Source: Microvirga alba
GTDB taxonomy: Bacteria > Pseudomonadota > Alphaproteobacteria > Rhizobiales > Beijerinckiaceae
Length of the DNA: 64,000 nucleotides
Assembly (NCBI RefSeq): GCF_015694465.1
Contig: NZ_JADQDO010000007.1
Location: 124,001 to 188,000 of the forward strand
Reading direction: 5' to 3'
The notes under the pieces were generated by a model that had not been told where the DNA came from, did not search any database, and worked only from the letters and a program-made list of their open reading frames with translations. Both the position numbers and the translations under genes were made by a program. Below, one piece after another: positions 42,704 to 53,032 of the stretch (the stretch's first letter is position 1; each line of letters starts with the position of its first letter).

Positions 42704-43702
42704 CTAGTCGAGGTGGAACTTCGACAATTCGCGGTGCTCTCCGTAGATGCGGCGCACGGTGCCGGTGGCAGAGCGATAGACGACCGTCTCGGTCGTGATT
42801 ACGTCCCTGCCGAAGCTGACGCCCTTCAGAAGCGCGCCGTCGGTCACGCCGGTCGCGGCCACGATCACGTCTCCGCGCGCGAGATCGGTCATGTCGTACT
42901 TCCGGTTGGGATCGGTCACGCCCATCTGGAGCGCGCGCGCGCGCTTCTCGTCCGTGTCGAGGATGAGGCGGGCCTGCATCTGGCCGCCGATGCAGCGCAG
43001 CGCGCCCGCCGCCAACACGCCCTCAGGGGCAGCGCCAATGCCGAGATAGATGTCGATGCCGGTTTCTTCCGGCTTTGTGGTGAAGATCACGCCCGCGACG
43101 TCACCGTCGGAGATCAGGCGGATGCCAGCGCCCGTCTTGCGGATCGCGGCGATGAGATCCGCATGTCGCGGACGGTCGAGCACGAGAGCGGTCAGCTCAT
43201 TCGGCTTCACGCCCTTGGCCTTGGCGAGACTGTGAATGTTCTCTTCCGGGGAGGCATCGAGATCGACGACGCCCGCCGAATAGCCGGGGCCGACCGCGAT
43301 CTTGTGCATGTAAACGTCGGGCGCTGCGAGCAGCGTACCGGCTTCCGCCATCGCCATGACGGCGATCGAGCCCGGCATGTCCTTCGCGCAGAGCGTCGTG
43401 CCTTCGAGCGGATCGACCGCGATATCGACCTTCGGGCCGTTCTTGTTGCCGACCTTTTCGCCGATGAAAAGCATCGGCGCTTCGTCGCGCTCGCCCTCGC
43501 CGATCACCACGGTGCCGTCGATGGGCAGCTTGTTCAATTCGCGGCGCATGGCGTCCACGGCGGCTTGGTCAGCGGCCTTCTCGTTGCCGCGCCCGCGAAG
43601 CCGCGCGGAGGCGACGGCGGCGCGCTCGGTAACGCGGACGAGTTCCAGGGTCAGAATGCGCTCGATGAGCTGGCCCGGTTGGACGGTAATGCCTTGCGAC
43701 AT
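42704..43702 (-). CDS. glpX: Class II fructose-1,6-bisphosphatase
   Basis: A 332-residue GlpX-type fructose-1,6-bisphosphatase. The metal-binding GEGERDEAPMLFIGE and DIAVDPLEGTTLCA are intact, followed by VLDRPRHADLI and IGAAPEGVLAAGAL. In gluconeogenesis it makes fructose-6-phosphate. It lies just downstream of hom on the same strand (60 bases). Confidence 0.95.
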   Translation of the reverse strand: MSQGITVQPGQLIERILTLELVRVTERAAVASARLRGRGNEKAADQAAVDAMRRELNKLPIDGTVVIGEGERDEAPMLFIGEKVGNKNGPKVDIAVDPLEGTTLCAKDMPGSIAVMAMAEAGTLLAAPDVYMHKIAVGPGYSAGVVDLDASPEENIHSLAKAKGVKPNELTALVLDRPRHADLIAAIRKTGAGIRLISDGDVAGVIFTTKPEETGIDIYLGIGAAPEGVLAAGALRCIGGQMQARLILDTDEKRARALQMGVTDPNRKYDMTDLARGDVIVAATGVTDGALLKGVSFGRDVITTETVVYRSATGTVRRIYGEHRELSKFHLD

Positions 43703-43762
43703 GGACGTGTCGTCTCCCTTGTGACGATGCTTGGCGAGCCCTCGGGCCTGCCGTGATTGATG

Positions 43763-45085
43763 CTACTCGCGTTCGATGCGAATGACCTGGGGCGGTTCGG
43801 CGATAAGGCCATCCCCGGAGATCTTCTCCACAGCGGAGCGGATTGCAGCCTCCGTCGCCGCATAGGTGATGAGAACCAGCGGCACGGGAGCGCCGGAGCG
43901 ACCATGCCGGTCCTGCGTCGCCGCGACCTCGGAGCGCTTCTGAAGGATGCTTTCCAGAGAAATCTCGGCCTCCGCCATGCGCGTCGCGACACCGGCCGCA
44001 ACGCCCGGACGGTCGTGAACCGTGAGACGGATGTAGTAACCGCCTTCGTGGCGCTGCATCGGCGCGCGCGGGGCCTTTTCGAGGTGCCCAACCGGACGAC
44101 CGAAGGGCGGCTCCGCCTTGCCGGAGGCAACATCGGCGATGTCGGCGACGACCGCGGATGCGGTCGCATCGCCGCCCGCGCCGGGGCCGATCAGGGTCAA
44201 TTCCTTGACCGCATCCGCGTCGATGGTCACAGCGTTCGTAACGCCCATGACCTGCGCGATGGCCGAAGATTTCGGGACCATCGTTGGATGGACCCGCTGC
44301 TCGATACCCGTCTCGGTCCGCTCGGCGACGCCCAGAAGCTTGATGCGGAAGCCAAGCTCGGAGGCCATGGAGAGGTCGAGCGGGGTGATCGAGGAAATGC
44401 CTTCCACATAGATGGCGTCGGCATCAACCTGCGTACCGAAGGCGAGGCTCGTCAGAATGGCGAGCTTGTGCGCCGTGTCGAAGCCCTCGACGTCGAAGGT
44501 CGGGTCGGCTTCGGCGTAGCCGAGACGCTGCGCGTCCTTCAGGCATTCGGCGAAGGTCAGCCCTTCCAGCTCCATCCGCGAGAGGATGTAATTGCAGGTG
44601 CCGTTGAGGATACCGTAGAGACGCGAAACTTTATTTCCCGGCAGGGCCTCGCACAGAACCTTGATGACCGGAATGCCGCCGGCGACGGACGCCTCGAAAG
44701 CGAGCGATACGCCCTTCTCTTCGGCGAGTTTGGCGAGCGCGAGGCCGTGCTTGGCGAGCAGCGCCTTGTTGGCGGTGACGACGTGCTTGCCCAGCGAGAG
44801 CGCCGTCCTGACCGTCTCGAGCGCCGTCCCTTCCGAACCACCGACCAGTTCGACGACGCAATCGACGTCGGCCGACTTCGCCAGCGCCACGGGATCGTCG
44901 AACCACGTGAAGCCGGTCAGGTCGAAACCTCGGTCCTTGGCCCGGTCGCGGGCCGATACGGCCACAACTTCGACAGGCCGTCCGCCGCGTTGAGCAACGA
45001 CTTCATTTTGGCGGTCAAGGATTTGGATGACCGATGCGCCAACCGTGCCGAGGCCGGCGATGCCGACCCGAAGAGGACGTCCCAC
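43763..45085 (-). CDS. hom: Homoserine dehydrogenase
   Basis: A 440-residue homoserine dehydrogenase. The Rossmann motif VGIAGLGTVGASVIQ is at the N-terminus, the catalytic part has FEASVAGGIPVIK and NGTCNYILSRM, and a C-terminal ACT domain (YYIRLTVHDRPGVAAGVATR) gives allosteric control, typically threonine inhibition. GTG 45085 is chosen because GAGGGAG lies about 8 bases upstream. It makes homoserine for threonine and methionine synthesis, supplying the sulfhydrylase encoded at 56254. Confidence 0.93.
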   Translation of the reverse strand: MGRPLRVGIAGLGTVGASVIQILDRQNEVVAQRGGRPVEVVAVSARDRAKDRGFDLTGFTWFDDPVALAKSADVDCVVELVGGSEGTALETVRTALSLGKHVVTANKALLAKHGLALAKLAEEKGVSLAFEASVAGGIPVIKVLCEALPGNKVSRLYGILNGTCNYILSRMELEGLTFAECLKDAQRLGYAEADPTFDVEGFDTAHKLAILTSLAFGTQVDADAIYVEGISSITPLDLSMASELGFRIKLLGVAERTETGIEQRVHPTMVPKSSAIAQVMGVTNAVTIDADAVKELTLIGPGAGGDATASAVVADIADVASGKAEPPFGRPVGHLEKAPRAPMQRHEGGYYIRLTVHDRPGVAAGVATRMAEAEISLESILQKRSEVAATQDRHGRSGAPVPLVLITYAATEAAIRSAVEKISGDGLIAEPPQVIRIERE

Positions 45086-45169
45086 GAACAACAGCTCCCT
45101 CAAGAAAAGTCGCGTTGCTCTTTACGACTGCTACGGTTGCATGTCCATGCGCTGTGGGTGGTAAGCCCC

Positions 45170-46390
45170 CTAGCCGGCTCGCGGGAAAGGCACCACGTTG
45201 TGGAGAGTCTGCTCCGCCGTATCGAAGAACTTGCGGATATTGCGGGCGGCCTGGCGGATGCGCTGCTCGTTCTCCACAAGGGCGATCCGCACATAATCGT
45301 CGCCGTGCTCGCCGAACCCGATGCCGGGAGCGACAGCCACATCCGCCTTTTCCACCAGGAGCTTCGAGAATTCGAGGCTCCCCAGGGGCCGGAATTGCTC
45401 CGGAATCTGCACCCAGGCGAACATCGAGGCACTGGGGGCTGGAATGGTCCAGCCGGCCTTCTCGAAGGCGTCGATCATGACATCGCGGCGGCGCTTATAG
45501 GTGGCGCGCATCTCGCGGATGCAATCGTCCGGGCCGTTGAGGGCGGCGGTCGCGGCTACCTGGATCGGCGTGAAGGCCCCATAATCGAGGTAGGATTTCA
45601 CGCGGGCGAGCGCCGCCAGAAGGCGCTCGTTACCGACCGCGAAGCCGATGCGCCAGCCGGCCATCGAGAAGGTTTTGGACATGGAGGTGAATTCCACCGC
45701 CACATCGATCGCCCCCGGAACCTGAAGGATCGAGGGTGGCGGATTCGCCTCGTCGAAATACACCTCGGAATAGGCGAGATCCGAGAGCAGGATCAGCTCG
45801 TGCTTCTTCGCGAAGGCGACCAAATCCCGGTAGAAATCGAGCGAGGCCACGTAGGCCGTCGGGTTCGAGGGGTAGCAGACCACCAGCGCCACGGGCTTGG
45901 GGATCGAATGCGCCACGGCGCGCTCGGCTGCCGGGAAGAAATCGGGGGTCGGTTCGGCCGGGACAGAACGGATCACGCCGCCCGCCATCAGGAAGCCGAA
46001 GGCATGAATCGGGTAGCTGGGATTGGGAACGAGGACCACGTCGCCGGGCTCCGTGATGGCCTGCGCCATGTTGGCGAAGCCTTCCTTGGAGCCCAGAGTC
46101 GCGACCACCTGCGTATCGGGGTTCAGCTTCACCCCGAAGCGACGCTCGTAATAACCCGCCTGGGCGCGCCGGAGGCCCGTGATGCCCTTGGAAGCCGAAT
46201 AGCGGTCCGTACGCGGCTTGCCGACGGTTTCAACCAGCTTGTCGATGACGTGCTGCGGGGCTTGCAGATCGGGGTTTCCCATCCCCAAATCGATGATGTC
46301 GGCCCCGTTGGCACGGGCGGCGGCTTTAATGCGGTTGACCTGCTCGAAGACATAAGGGGGAAGACGCTTGATGCGGTAAAAATCCGTCAT
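45170..46390 (-). CDS. Alanine/LL-diaminopimelate-type aminotransferase
   Basis: A 406-residue class I/II PLP aminotransferase. LGMGNPDLQAP, ATLGSKEGF, YPSNPTAYVA and the PLP Lys in FTSMSKTFSMAGWRIGFAVG are all present, ending in YVRIALVENEQRIRQA. It resembles alanine transaminase (AlaC) and proteins often annotated as LL-diaminopimelate aminotransferase in this order; sequence alone does not decide. It precedes hom on the same strand with 84 bases between. Confidence 0.9.
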   Translation of the reverse strand: MTDFYRIKRLPPYVFEQVNRIKAAARANGADIIDLGMGNPDLQAPQHVIDKLVETVGKPRTDRYSASKGITGLRRAQAGYYERRFGVKLNPDTQVVATLGSKEGFANMAQAITEPGDVVLVPNPSYPIHAFGFLMAGGVIRSVPAEPTPDFFPAAERAVAHSIPKPVALVVCYPSNPTAYVASLDFYRDLVAFAKKHELILLSDLAYSEVYFDEANPPPSILQVPGAIDVAVEFTSMSKTFSMAGWRIGFAVGNERLLAALARVKSYLDYGAFTPIQVAATAALNGPDDCIREMRATYKRRRDVMIDAFEKAGWTIPAPSASMFAWVQIPEQFRPLGSLEFSKLLVEKADVAVAPGIGFGEHGDDYVRIALVENEQRIRQAARNIRKFFDTAEQTLHNVVPFPRAG

Positions 46391-46433
46391 GGCTTTGATC
46401 CTCGAGCAGCAAATTTGAATCGGTTGTTAGCCC

Positions 46434-46823
46434 TTACTGTGTCCTAACGGAACCCGGTTTTTTCGGAAGAACGACGGGCTCCGGCGCGGGGGTGCCTCCC
46501 AATTGAGCAGCCGCGGCTCCCGCCGCCTCGTTCCGCGTCCGGGCCGCATCGAGTTCAGCCTCGACTGCCTTTAGCTCGTCAGCGGTTTTCGCAGCGGTCG
46601 TCCGGCCCGGATTCGACGTGCCGACCGGCATGTATTCCAACGTAGCCGGCCTCGTCGTCGAGACGAAATCCGGCGTCGTCGCCATTTTGGGGCCCGCACC
46701 GACCGACGCCACGAGATCACGCGCGGGATTGGAATCGCCGGCACAGGCCGCAAGGCCCATAAGGGCGAGGCCCGCCAAGCCAGCGAGGGAGGCGCGGGAC
46801 GTCAGAGGGGTCGAAAAACGCAT
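46434..46823 (-). CDS. Small lipoprotein
   Basis: A 129-residue lipoprotein. The signal peptide ends in the lipobox LMGLAAC with Cys about residue 27. The mature part is short and low complexity (ELDAARTRNEAAGAAAAQLGG). No family is recognised. It is divergent from phaC, sharing the promoter region 46824-46871. Confidence 0.7.
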   Translation of the reverse strand: MRFSTPLTSRASLAGLAGLALMGLAACAGDSNPARDLVASVGAGPKMATTPDFVSTTRPATLEYMPVGTSNPGRTTAAKTADELKAVEAELDAARTRNEAAGAAAAQLGGTPAPEPVVLPKKPGSVRTQ

Positions 46824-46871
46824 TGTGTGTTCCAAGAATCGTAACATGTGTCTGGCATATATGAGGGCTCA

Positions 46872-48740
46872 ATGGCTAAAATGTCGGAAACGCGGCTCAT
46901 GAGCAATGGCGGCGGGCCGTCGGGAGAGCGCCTTATGAGCACACCGCTCGAAGACGAGAAGGCACAACCCTCGACTCCGGATTTCGAGGAGCTGTCCCGC
47001 AATATGGCTCGTTTCATCGAAGGAGCCGGGAAAGCCGCCGCCGCTTATTTCAAGCCCCTCGAGCAGCAACAGACCAAACCCCGGATGTCCGGCGAAACCG
47101 AGGAGGCGATCAAGGCCCTCGGTCATGTGGCCGAAGCCTGGATGTCCGATCCACAGAAATCCGTCGAAGCGCAGAGTCGCCTCGGCACGCAGTTTTTCGA
47201 TCTTTGGGCGTCGACGCTCAAACGCGCACAAGGCGAGCCTGCAGAGCCCATCGTGCGGCCCGAAGCCAAGGACAACCGTTTCCAGGACCCGGAATGGTCG
47301 ACGAACCCCATCTTCGACTTTCTCAAGCAGGCTTATCTGATCACATCCCGTTGGGCGGAAGGGATGGTCGATGGCGCCGAAGGAATCGACGATGGCACGC
47401 GGCACAAGGCCCAGTTCTACCTGAAGCAGATTTCGAGCGCGCTTTCGCCTTCGAATTTTCTCATGACCAACCCGGAACTCATTCGCGAAACCTTCCGGCA
47501 GAACGGTGCGAACCTCGTTCGCGGCGTGACCATGCTCGCGGAGGACATCGAGGCCGGCGCGGGCGAGTTGCGAATCCGTCAATCGGACCCGACGGGCTTC
47601 AAGGTGGGCGTCAACATCGCGACGACCCCAGGAAAAGTCATTTTCCGCAATGAATTAATAGAGTTGCTTCAGTATTCTCCCACCACGGATGAGGTCTTCA
47701 AGCGACCCCTTCTGATCGTGCCACCCTGGATCAACAAGTTCTATATTCTCGACCTGAACCCGGAGAAGAGCTTCATCAGGTGGGCGGTTTCACAAGGGCT
47801 CACGGTCTTCTGCATCTCCTGGGTCAACCCGGGCGCGCAGCATGCCGAAAAGAGTTTCGAGCATTACATGCGCGAAGGCATTTTCGCTGCGCTCGATGCA
47901 ATTCACGAGGCCACAGGCGAGAAGAAGGTCACGGCCATCGGCTACTGCGTCGGCGGAACCCTGTTGGCTTCGACCCTCGCCTATATGGCCACAAAGCGCG
48001 ACAAGCGCATCGACAGCGCGACTTTCTTTACCGCGCAGGTGGACTTTACCTTCGCAGGAGATCTGAAGGTCTTCGCGGATGAAGGGCAGATCAAAACCCT
48101 TGAGGCCAGTATGAAGATGCGCGGCTATCTTGAGGGCGCGCACATGGCGAACGCGTTCAACATGCTGCGGCCGAACGACCTGATCTGGCCCTACGTGGTC
48201 AATGTCTACATGAAGGGTCACGCGCCCTTCCCGTTCGACCTGCTGTACTGGAATTCCGATTCCACCCGGATGCCGGCAGCCAACCACGCCTTCTACCTGC
48301 GCAACTGCTACCTCGAAAACAAGCTGGCCAAGGGCGAGATGGAGATTGCGGGCGCCAAGCTGGACCTGAAGAAGATCAAGATCCCGATTTTCAATCTCGC
48401 GACGAAGGAAGACCACATCGCCCCTGCCCGCTCGGTCTTCGTTGGCTCGAAAACCTTCGGCGGCCCGGTCGAGTTCGTCCTTGCCGGGTCGGGGCATATC
48501 GCCGGCGTCATCAACCCCGTGAACAAGCCGAAATATCAATTCTGGACCGGCGGCCCCGTCGAGGGCGAGTTGGAGGATTGGGTGAAGAGCGCCACCGAGA
48601 CGCCCGGGACGTGGTGGCCCTACTGGCTGTCCTGGGTCAGGGAGCAGGCCCCCCGCACGGTCGCGGCCCGCGAGCCCGGCGGCGGCAAGTTCGCGCCGCT
48701 TGGCGATGCGCCCGGGACTTACGTTCTCGCACGGGCTTAG
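46872..48740 (+). CDS. phaC: Class I poly(3-hydroxyalkanoate) synthase
   Basis: A 622-residue PHA synthase. The nucleophilic Cys about residue 359 is in the lipase-like box [40 protein letters not shown] and [15 protein letters not shown] with the catalytic His and the earlier Asp (ATKEDHIAP) complete the set. The start ATG 46872 has GAGGG five bases upstream; other in-frame starts at 46848 or 46935 cannot be excluded. It polymerises 3-hydroxyacyl-CoA into storage granules. Confidence 0.93.
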   Translation: MAKMSETRLMSNGGGPSGERLMSTPLEDEKAQPSTPDFEELSRNMARFIEGAGKAAAAYFKPLEQQQTKPRMSGETEEAIKALGHVAEAWMSDPQKSVEAQSRLGTQFFDLWASTLKRAQGEPAEPIVRPEAKDNRFQDPEWSTNPIFDFLKQAYLITSRWAEGMVDGAEGIDDGTRHKAQFYLKQISSALSPSNFLMTNPELIRETFRQNGANLVRGVTMLAEDIEAGAGELRIRQSDPTGFKVGVNIATTPGKVIFRNELIELLQYSPTTDEVFKRPLLIVPPWINKFYILDLNPEKSFIRWAVSQGLTVFCISWVNPGAQHAEKSFEHYMREGIFAALDAIHEATGEKKVTAIGYCVGGTLLASTLAYMATKRDKRIDSATFFTAQVDFTFAGDLKVFADEGQIKTLEASMKMRGYLEGAHMANAFNMLRPNDLIWPYVVNVYMKGHAPFPFDLLYWNSDSTRMPAANHAFYLRNCYLENKLAKGEMEIAGAKLDLKKIKIPIFNLATKEDHIAPARSVFVGSKTFGGPVEFVLAGSGHIAGVINPVNKPKYQFWTGGPVEGELEDWVKSATETPGTWWPYWLSWVREQAPRTVAAREPGGGKFAPLGDAPGTYVLARA

Positions 48741-48793
48741 AGGCCGCTAAAAAAACGCGGGGGCCGTTTCGGCGATCGCGATCGTCTCCACCC

Positions 48794-48918
48794 TGTCATT
48801 CCGGGGCCGCAAAGCGGAACCCGGAACCTACACACGCCGACGGCTTAAAATCTCGGATTTCTACGCCTTCGGCGCGGCCCTTTGGGTCGAGCTCCGCCGA
48901 CGCGGCCTCGGAATGACA
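48794..48918. repeat. 125-bp element with 17-bp inverted ends
   Basis: The left end TGTCATTCCGGGGCCGC and the right end GCGGCCTCGGAATGACA are inverted copies (16 of 17). The element is non-coding. TGTCATTCCGGGGC-type palindromes are frequent intergenic repeats in Hyphomicrobiales. It could be a MITE-like element or a large hairpin; it sits downstream of phaC. Confidence 0.6.
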
Positions 48919-48938
48919 GACTGGAAGCGCGGCGCGGC

Positions 48939-49123
48939 CTAATTCTCAGGTGGGAGCCTGGACAAGACCTCATCCAAGGCGGAGGGGTCAGCGCCTGCCT
49001 CCCGCAGAAGTCTCTCCAGCTCGGGGGTGAGTTGCCGTCGGCGACCGCCCGAGCAGTCACGTGCTTAATGGCAGCCCTCTGAGCCTGGGATAAACTCTCC
49101 AGATCTGCGTTGAGTGTGCTCAT
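48939..49123 (-). pseudogene. Frameshifted small gene
   Basis: Two frames read as one small protein. The first gives MSTLNADLESLSQAQRAAIK and HVTARAVADG; the other gives RRRQLTPELERLLREAGADP then SALDEVLSRLPPEN and a stop at 48939. They meet near 49045-49055, so one base appears to be missing or added. No family is known to me. The rest of 48741-49343 holds the repeat, this frame and a terminator. Confidence 0.4.
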
Positions 49124-49290
49124 TGGGATGAACCAGAGGCGAAAGCTTTGTCGTCCTCATACAAAACGCAGGCTCGCCATGTCATGCCGCCTGACTTAGC
49201 TCATGAACGTCTTTCGAGCGCTGCGGGCTCGGAGGCCAAACAGGTGCCCGCGACAACCGGACGAGCCTGTAAAATGACGACCTCATAAGA

Positions 49291-49315
49291 AAAGGCCGGC
49301 ATCATGCCGGCCTTT
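49291..49315 (-). terminator. Terminator after the FadL-type porin gene
   Basis: AAAGGCCGGCA-TCA-TGCCGGCCTTT, a perfect 11-bp stem. On the minus strand it is followed by TTTTCTT, as expected for intrinsic termination of the porin gene ending at 49344. Confidence 0.85.
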
Positions 49316-49343
49316 CTCGTTGTTCGATTTGCCTTGCGGGCTC

Positions 49344-50663
49344 TTAGTTCTTGCGAACAATCGGCGCCGGGATCGGCTTCGCGGGGTTGTCCCAGCGATA
49401 CTTGATCGAAGCCGCAATGATGTCGACCCCTGCATCCACCTTCGCCGCGAGCACTACGCCGCGGGTCGGGAAAGTCGGGTTACCGGGCGAGATGTCGATG
49501 TCGGTGTTTCCGACCGTGAAGATATGCGTATAGGCCAGGTCGAACGAGAGCTGATCGCTCCAGTTGTAGGTCGTGCCCAGCGACAGCCAGATGCGGTCGG
49601 AATCGGGAAGACGCGGGGTGCGGGTATGGACGTCGATCGGCGAGATTTCGTAGGCGAGACCCGCGCGAACCGTCCAAGCCGGATTGATGATGTATTCGCC
49701 ACCAAGCGAGAAGAACCAGCCATCCTTATAGTCGAGCGGTATGTAAGGCGACTGGGCCAGGAGCCCGCCGGTCAGGCCGTCGGTGACGCGCGGGAAGCCC
49801 AGACGGCTCCAGTTCGTCCATTCCGCCGTGGCGTGGAGAGTGAACGCGTCGGTAACGCGCTGGCTCACACCGACAGAAACGGATTCCGGCAGAATGAGGT
49901 TGGCTTTAATCGGAATGCCGAAATACTGGAAGCTGCCGCTGAGATCCTGCTGGACCGCAGAGCGGAAGCCTACACCGATCGCGGTTCCGGCAAACGGCGT
50001 GAAGTTCGCGCCGAGCGAGTAGCCGACGCCCCAGCTGTCGCCTTCCAGACCGGCGCTCGCAGCGAACGGCGACGGCGCGGCCGGGGTCGGTCCGACGGCT
50101 GAGAAAAAGCGAACCTTGAAGTACTGCGCGCGGACACCCGCACCGATCGACATCCAATCGTTGACCTTGTAGCCGATGGTCGGCTCAATCTCGGCCGAAA
50201 GCACCGAGGTCGTCCGGGAATAGAGCTGACCGGCCCAAGTCGTGTTCGGCTTCGTGGTCAGCCCGAACGGCGCGCCGGTATAGAGGCCGACCCAGAGCCG
50301 GTCATTGAGCTGGATGCTGGCATAGGATGCGGGAACCACCCCATCCCTGCCGACATCGCCAGCCCCACCAAGAGCCAGCAAGCTACCCGGAACGGTCAAG
50401 GTCGGGGTGACGTCGGAGCGCGGAATGACCCCGCTGGCGTGCGCCTCGAACTGCCAGCCGGGCTGCATCGTGATGGTGGCCGGGTTCCAGTACATGGACG
50501 ACACGCCCGCCGAACCGGCTGCGACGCCGCCGAAGGCCATGCCGAGGCCTGTGGCGCTCTGCTCACGAAGAGCGAAGGCGCCCGCCTGGGCTCCCCCTTG
50601 AGCGGAAATGAGAGCCGCGAAGGAAACCGCGGCCAGGGTCAACGAACGATTGAAACGGCTCAT
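49344..50663 (-). CDS. OmpP1/FadL-type outer membrane transporter
   Basis: A 439-residue outer-membrane beta-barrel. The signal peptide SLTLAAVSFAALISAQGGAQA is followed by the FadL-type hatch AGAFALREQSATGLGMAFGGV, repeated alternating strands, and an end typical of a barrel (SIKYRWDNPAKP). It would import hydrophobic compounds such as long-chain fatty acids. It is not close to fad genes here. The 392 bases before its start (50664-51055) are AT-rich and hold no gene. Confidence 0.88.
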   Translation of the reverse strand: MSRFNRSLTLAAVSFAALISAQGGAQAGAFALREQSATGLGMAFGGVAAGSAGVSSMYWNPATITMQPGWQFEAHASGVIPRSDVTPTLTVPGSLLALGGAGDVGRDGVVPASYASIQLNDRLWVGLYTGAPFGLTTKPNTTWAGQLYSRTTSVLSAEIEPTIGYKVNDWMSIGAGVRAQYFKVRFFSAVGPTPAAPSPFAASAGLEGDSWGVGYSLGANFTPFAGTAIGVGFRSAVQQDLSGSFQYFGIPIKANLILPESVSVGVSQRVTDAFTLHATAEWTNWSRLGFPRVTDGLTGGLLAQSPYIPLDYKDGWFFSLGGEYIINPAWTVRAGLAYEISPIDVHTRTPRLPDSDRIWLSLGTTYNWSDQLSFDLAYTHIFTVGNTDIDISPGNPTFPTRGVVLAAKVDAGVDIIAASIKYRWDNPAKPIPAPIVRKN

Positions 50664-51055
50664 GGAGGATCCTGCCCTAATTGGATCAGTTCTGATTCTG
50701 CCCGCGGAATCCCGCGTTGAGACTTAATCTGCCCATGCTTTAATTTGGCCGCAATCGGTTAATGAAAAACGAAGGCTCGCCGTTCGCGATCCGATCCAAC
50801 AGCACTTATTCTATTTTGTTTTGAATTTTACTATTCGTCTACTTCAAAACCAAGAACATCCAAACATGGTTCATATATAAACCAGTATACTTGATCAACC
50901 GTAGGAAGTTTTTTCCATCCACCGTTGAGCGATCAAAATTCCGCAATTTGTGCGCCTTCGTGACAAAACGGCAACATATTTACGTCGAGAAAGTGCGTTG
51001 CTCCGCTTCATGAATGTGCCAAATAAGATCAAGTCAGGGATGACAGGAGCGCTTG
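50664..51055. promoter_or_regulatory. AT-rich divergent promoter region, no gene
   Basis: Divergent promoters for the porin gene (minus) and the fumarylacetoacetate-hydrolase-family gene (plus) must lie here. 50800-50900 is clearly AT-rich. No clear operator or RNA was seen. Confidence 0.45.
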
Positions 51056-51943
51056 ATGAAGCTGGTGCGATTTGGGACGGTCGGGCAGGAAAAGCCCGGA
51101 ATTGTCGATTCAAGCGGTCAGATCCGCGACGTATCGGGCATCGTTCCGGACATTACCGGCGAAACTCTTGCGGCGGGTGCCCTCGCCCGGCTCAGGTCAG
51201 TTGATCCGAGAACGTTGCCGCTCGCGCCAGCAGGGGTGCGCCTCGCCCCCTGCATCGGCAAAGTCGGCAACTTCATCGCGATCGGCTTGAATTATGCCGA
51301 TCACGCGGCTGAAACCGGCGCGGCAATCCCGGCAGAACCCATCGTCTTCAACAAGGCCCCCTCCTGCATCGTCGGCGCCAATGACGATGTGATCATCCCG
51401 CGCGGATCGCAGAAGACCGATTGGGAGGTCGAACTTGCCATCGTCATCGGCGAGCGCGCGTCCTATGTGGGCGCGAACGAAGCCATGGAATTCGTGGCGG
51501 GTTATTGCGTGTGCAACGACGTATCCGAGCGCGAATATCAGATCGAACGCGGCGGCACCTGGACCAAGGGAAAAGGCTGTCCGACCTTCGGCCCCCTCGG
51601 CCCCTGGCTTGTCACGACGGACGAAATCCCCGATCCGCACAACCTGTCCATGTGGCTCGACGTAAATGGCGAGCGTATGCAGACGGGCTCGACCCGGACA
51701 ATGATCTTCAACGTCGCGCAGATCGTGTCCTACGTCTCGCACTTCATGATTCTCGAGCCCGGAGACGTCATCACGACAGGAACCCCGCCCGGGGTCGGCA
51801 TGGGAATGAAGCCGCAACGTTTTCTCAAGCCGGGAGACGTGATGAGCCTCGGGATCGAAGGCCTCGGCGAGCAGCGCCAGCGGCTAGTGGCGTTCGAGGG
51901 AAGCACCCTCGACACCAGCCACCACAAGCGGGCTCACTCCTGA
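51056..51943 (+). CDS. Fumarylacetoacetate-hydrolase-family protein
   Basis: A 295-residue FAH-fold protein. It has IGLNYADHAAETGAAIPAEP with the family's N-terminal domain, VELAIVIGERASYV with the metal Glu, DVSEREYQIERGGTWTKGKG, and GDVITTGTPPGVGMGMKPQ. It is likely a hydrolase of a diketo or acylpyruvate substrate (2,4-diketo-3-deoxy-L-fuconate hydrolase and ureidoglycolate lyase are related). Start ATG 51056 follows AGGAG. Substrate not determinable here. Confidence 0.87.
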   Translation: MKLVRFGTVGQEKPGIVDSSGQIRDVSGIVPDITGETLAAGALARLRSVDPRTLPLAPAGVRLAPCIGKVGNFIAIGLNYADHAAETGAAIPAEPIVFNKAPSCIVGANDDVIIPRGSQKTDWEVELAIVIGERASYVGANEAMEFVAGYCVCNDVSEREYQIERGGTWTKGKGCPTFGPLGPWLVTTDEIPDPHNLSMWLDVNGERMQTGSTRTMIFNVAQIVSYVSHFMILEPGDVITTGTPPGVGMGMKPQRFLKPGDVMSLGIEGLGEQRQRLVAFEGSTLDTSHHKRAHS

Positions 51944-52004
51944 TTGAAGTGACCACTTGTCTGTCGGCGAAGGAATGACTCTTCGCCGACGAATGCCTTG
52001 GGCC

Positions 52005-52970
52005 TCAGGCCAAACCCAGCATCAACTGGATATTCTGGACAGCGGCTCCGGATGCGCCCTTGCCGAGATTGTCGAGGCGGGCGACGAGAACGGCATGTCC
52101 GTATGCGTCATGCCGGAAGACGCACAATTCCATCCGGTCCGTGTCGTTCAGAGCCTCGGGCTCGATGCGCTCGACGCGCTTGTCGCCAACCGTCGGAAGC
52201 ACGCTGACGAGGCCACCACGATTGTAGTAGGCCTTGAGCACGGCTTCGAGATCCTCGGCCTTGGGCTTGCCCGGCAGCATGTCGAGGTGAAGCGGCACGC
52301 TCACGAGCATGCCCTGCCGGAAATTGCCGACGGACGGAATGAAGATCGGCCGCCGGCTCAGGCCCGTGTAGCGCTGGAGTTCCGGCACATGCTTGTGCTC
52401 GAACCCGAGGCCATAGAGCTCGAACGCCGGAGCCGTTCCTGCCTCATAGGATTCGATCATCGAGCGGCCGCCGCCGCTGTAACCGCTGACCGCGTTCACG
52501 CTGATCGGATAATCAGCCGGAATGATGCCCGCATCGACAAGCGGACGAATAAGCGCGATGGCGCCGGTCGGATAGCAGCCGGGATTGGCGACCCGATCAG
52601 CGTTGGCGATGGCGTCGCGCTGCGTCGGTGCTAGTTCGGCGAAACCATAGACCCAGCCGGGACTGACCCGGTGCGCCGTGCTGGCGTCGAGAATGCGCGG
52701 GCGCTTGCCATTCAAACCCTCGACGAGGCTCACGGTCTCGCGCGCGGCATCGTCATGCAGGCACAGCACCACAAGATCGACCTCGGCCAGAATGTCCCGC
52801 TTCGCGGCGGGATCCTTGCGCAGTTCGGGGGCGATGCTGCGGATAGCAATGCCCGGAACGTCCAGCAAACGTTCGCGGATGCCAAGGCCGGTGGTGCCCG
52901 CTTCGCCGTCGATGAAGACCGTCTTCGCCTGTTGGCCAAGCCCTGCTGCGTTTGTGGTCATGGTCGTCAT
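52005..52970 (-). CDS. argC: N-acetyl-gamma-glutamyl-phosphate reductase (ArgC type 2)
   Basis: A 321-residue NADPH-dependent reductase. It has [19 protein letters not shown] for the nucleotide, the catalytic Cys132 in [34 protein letters not shown] and [13 protein letters not shown]. It reduces N-acetylglutamyl phosphate to the semialdehyde in arginine synthesis. The 277 bases between its start and rpsI hold an arginine-rich leader ORF and two terminators, suggesting attenuation control. ATG at 52970 is chosen; an upstream in-frame ATG at 53063 is not plausible. Confidence 0.93.
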   Translation of the reverse strand: MTTMTTNAAGLGQQAKTVFIDGEAGTTGLGIRERLLDVPGIAIRSIAPELRKDPAAKRDILAEVDLVVLCLHDDAARETVSLVEGLNGKRPRILDASTAHRVSPGWVYGFAELAPTQRDAIANADRVANPGCYPTGAIALIRPLVDAGIIPADYPISVNAVSGYSGGGRSMIESYEAGTAPAFELYGLGFEHKHVPELQRYTGLSRRPIFIPSVGNFRQGMLVSVPLHLDMLPGKPKAEDLEAVLKAYYNRGGLVSVLPTVGDKRVERIEPEALNDTDRMELCVFRHDAYGHAVLVARLDNLGKGASGAAVQNIQLMLGLA

Positions 52971-53032
52971 AGCCGCTCCGATCTGCCTGTCAGGCCGCTG
53001 ATATAAGGAATATGGCTTCAGAGAAAACAAAA

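Noticed and set aside
43757..46447. A very long open frame on the + strand (896 codons) covering hom and the aminotransferase
   Set aside because: It is an antisense shadow of two genes with clear catalytic motifs on the minus strand; GC-rich third positions keep the opposite frame open, and the translation is rich in Arg, Asp and Gly without domain motifs.
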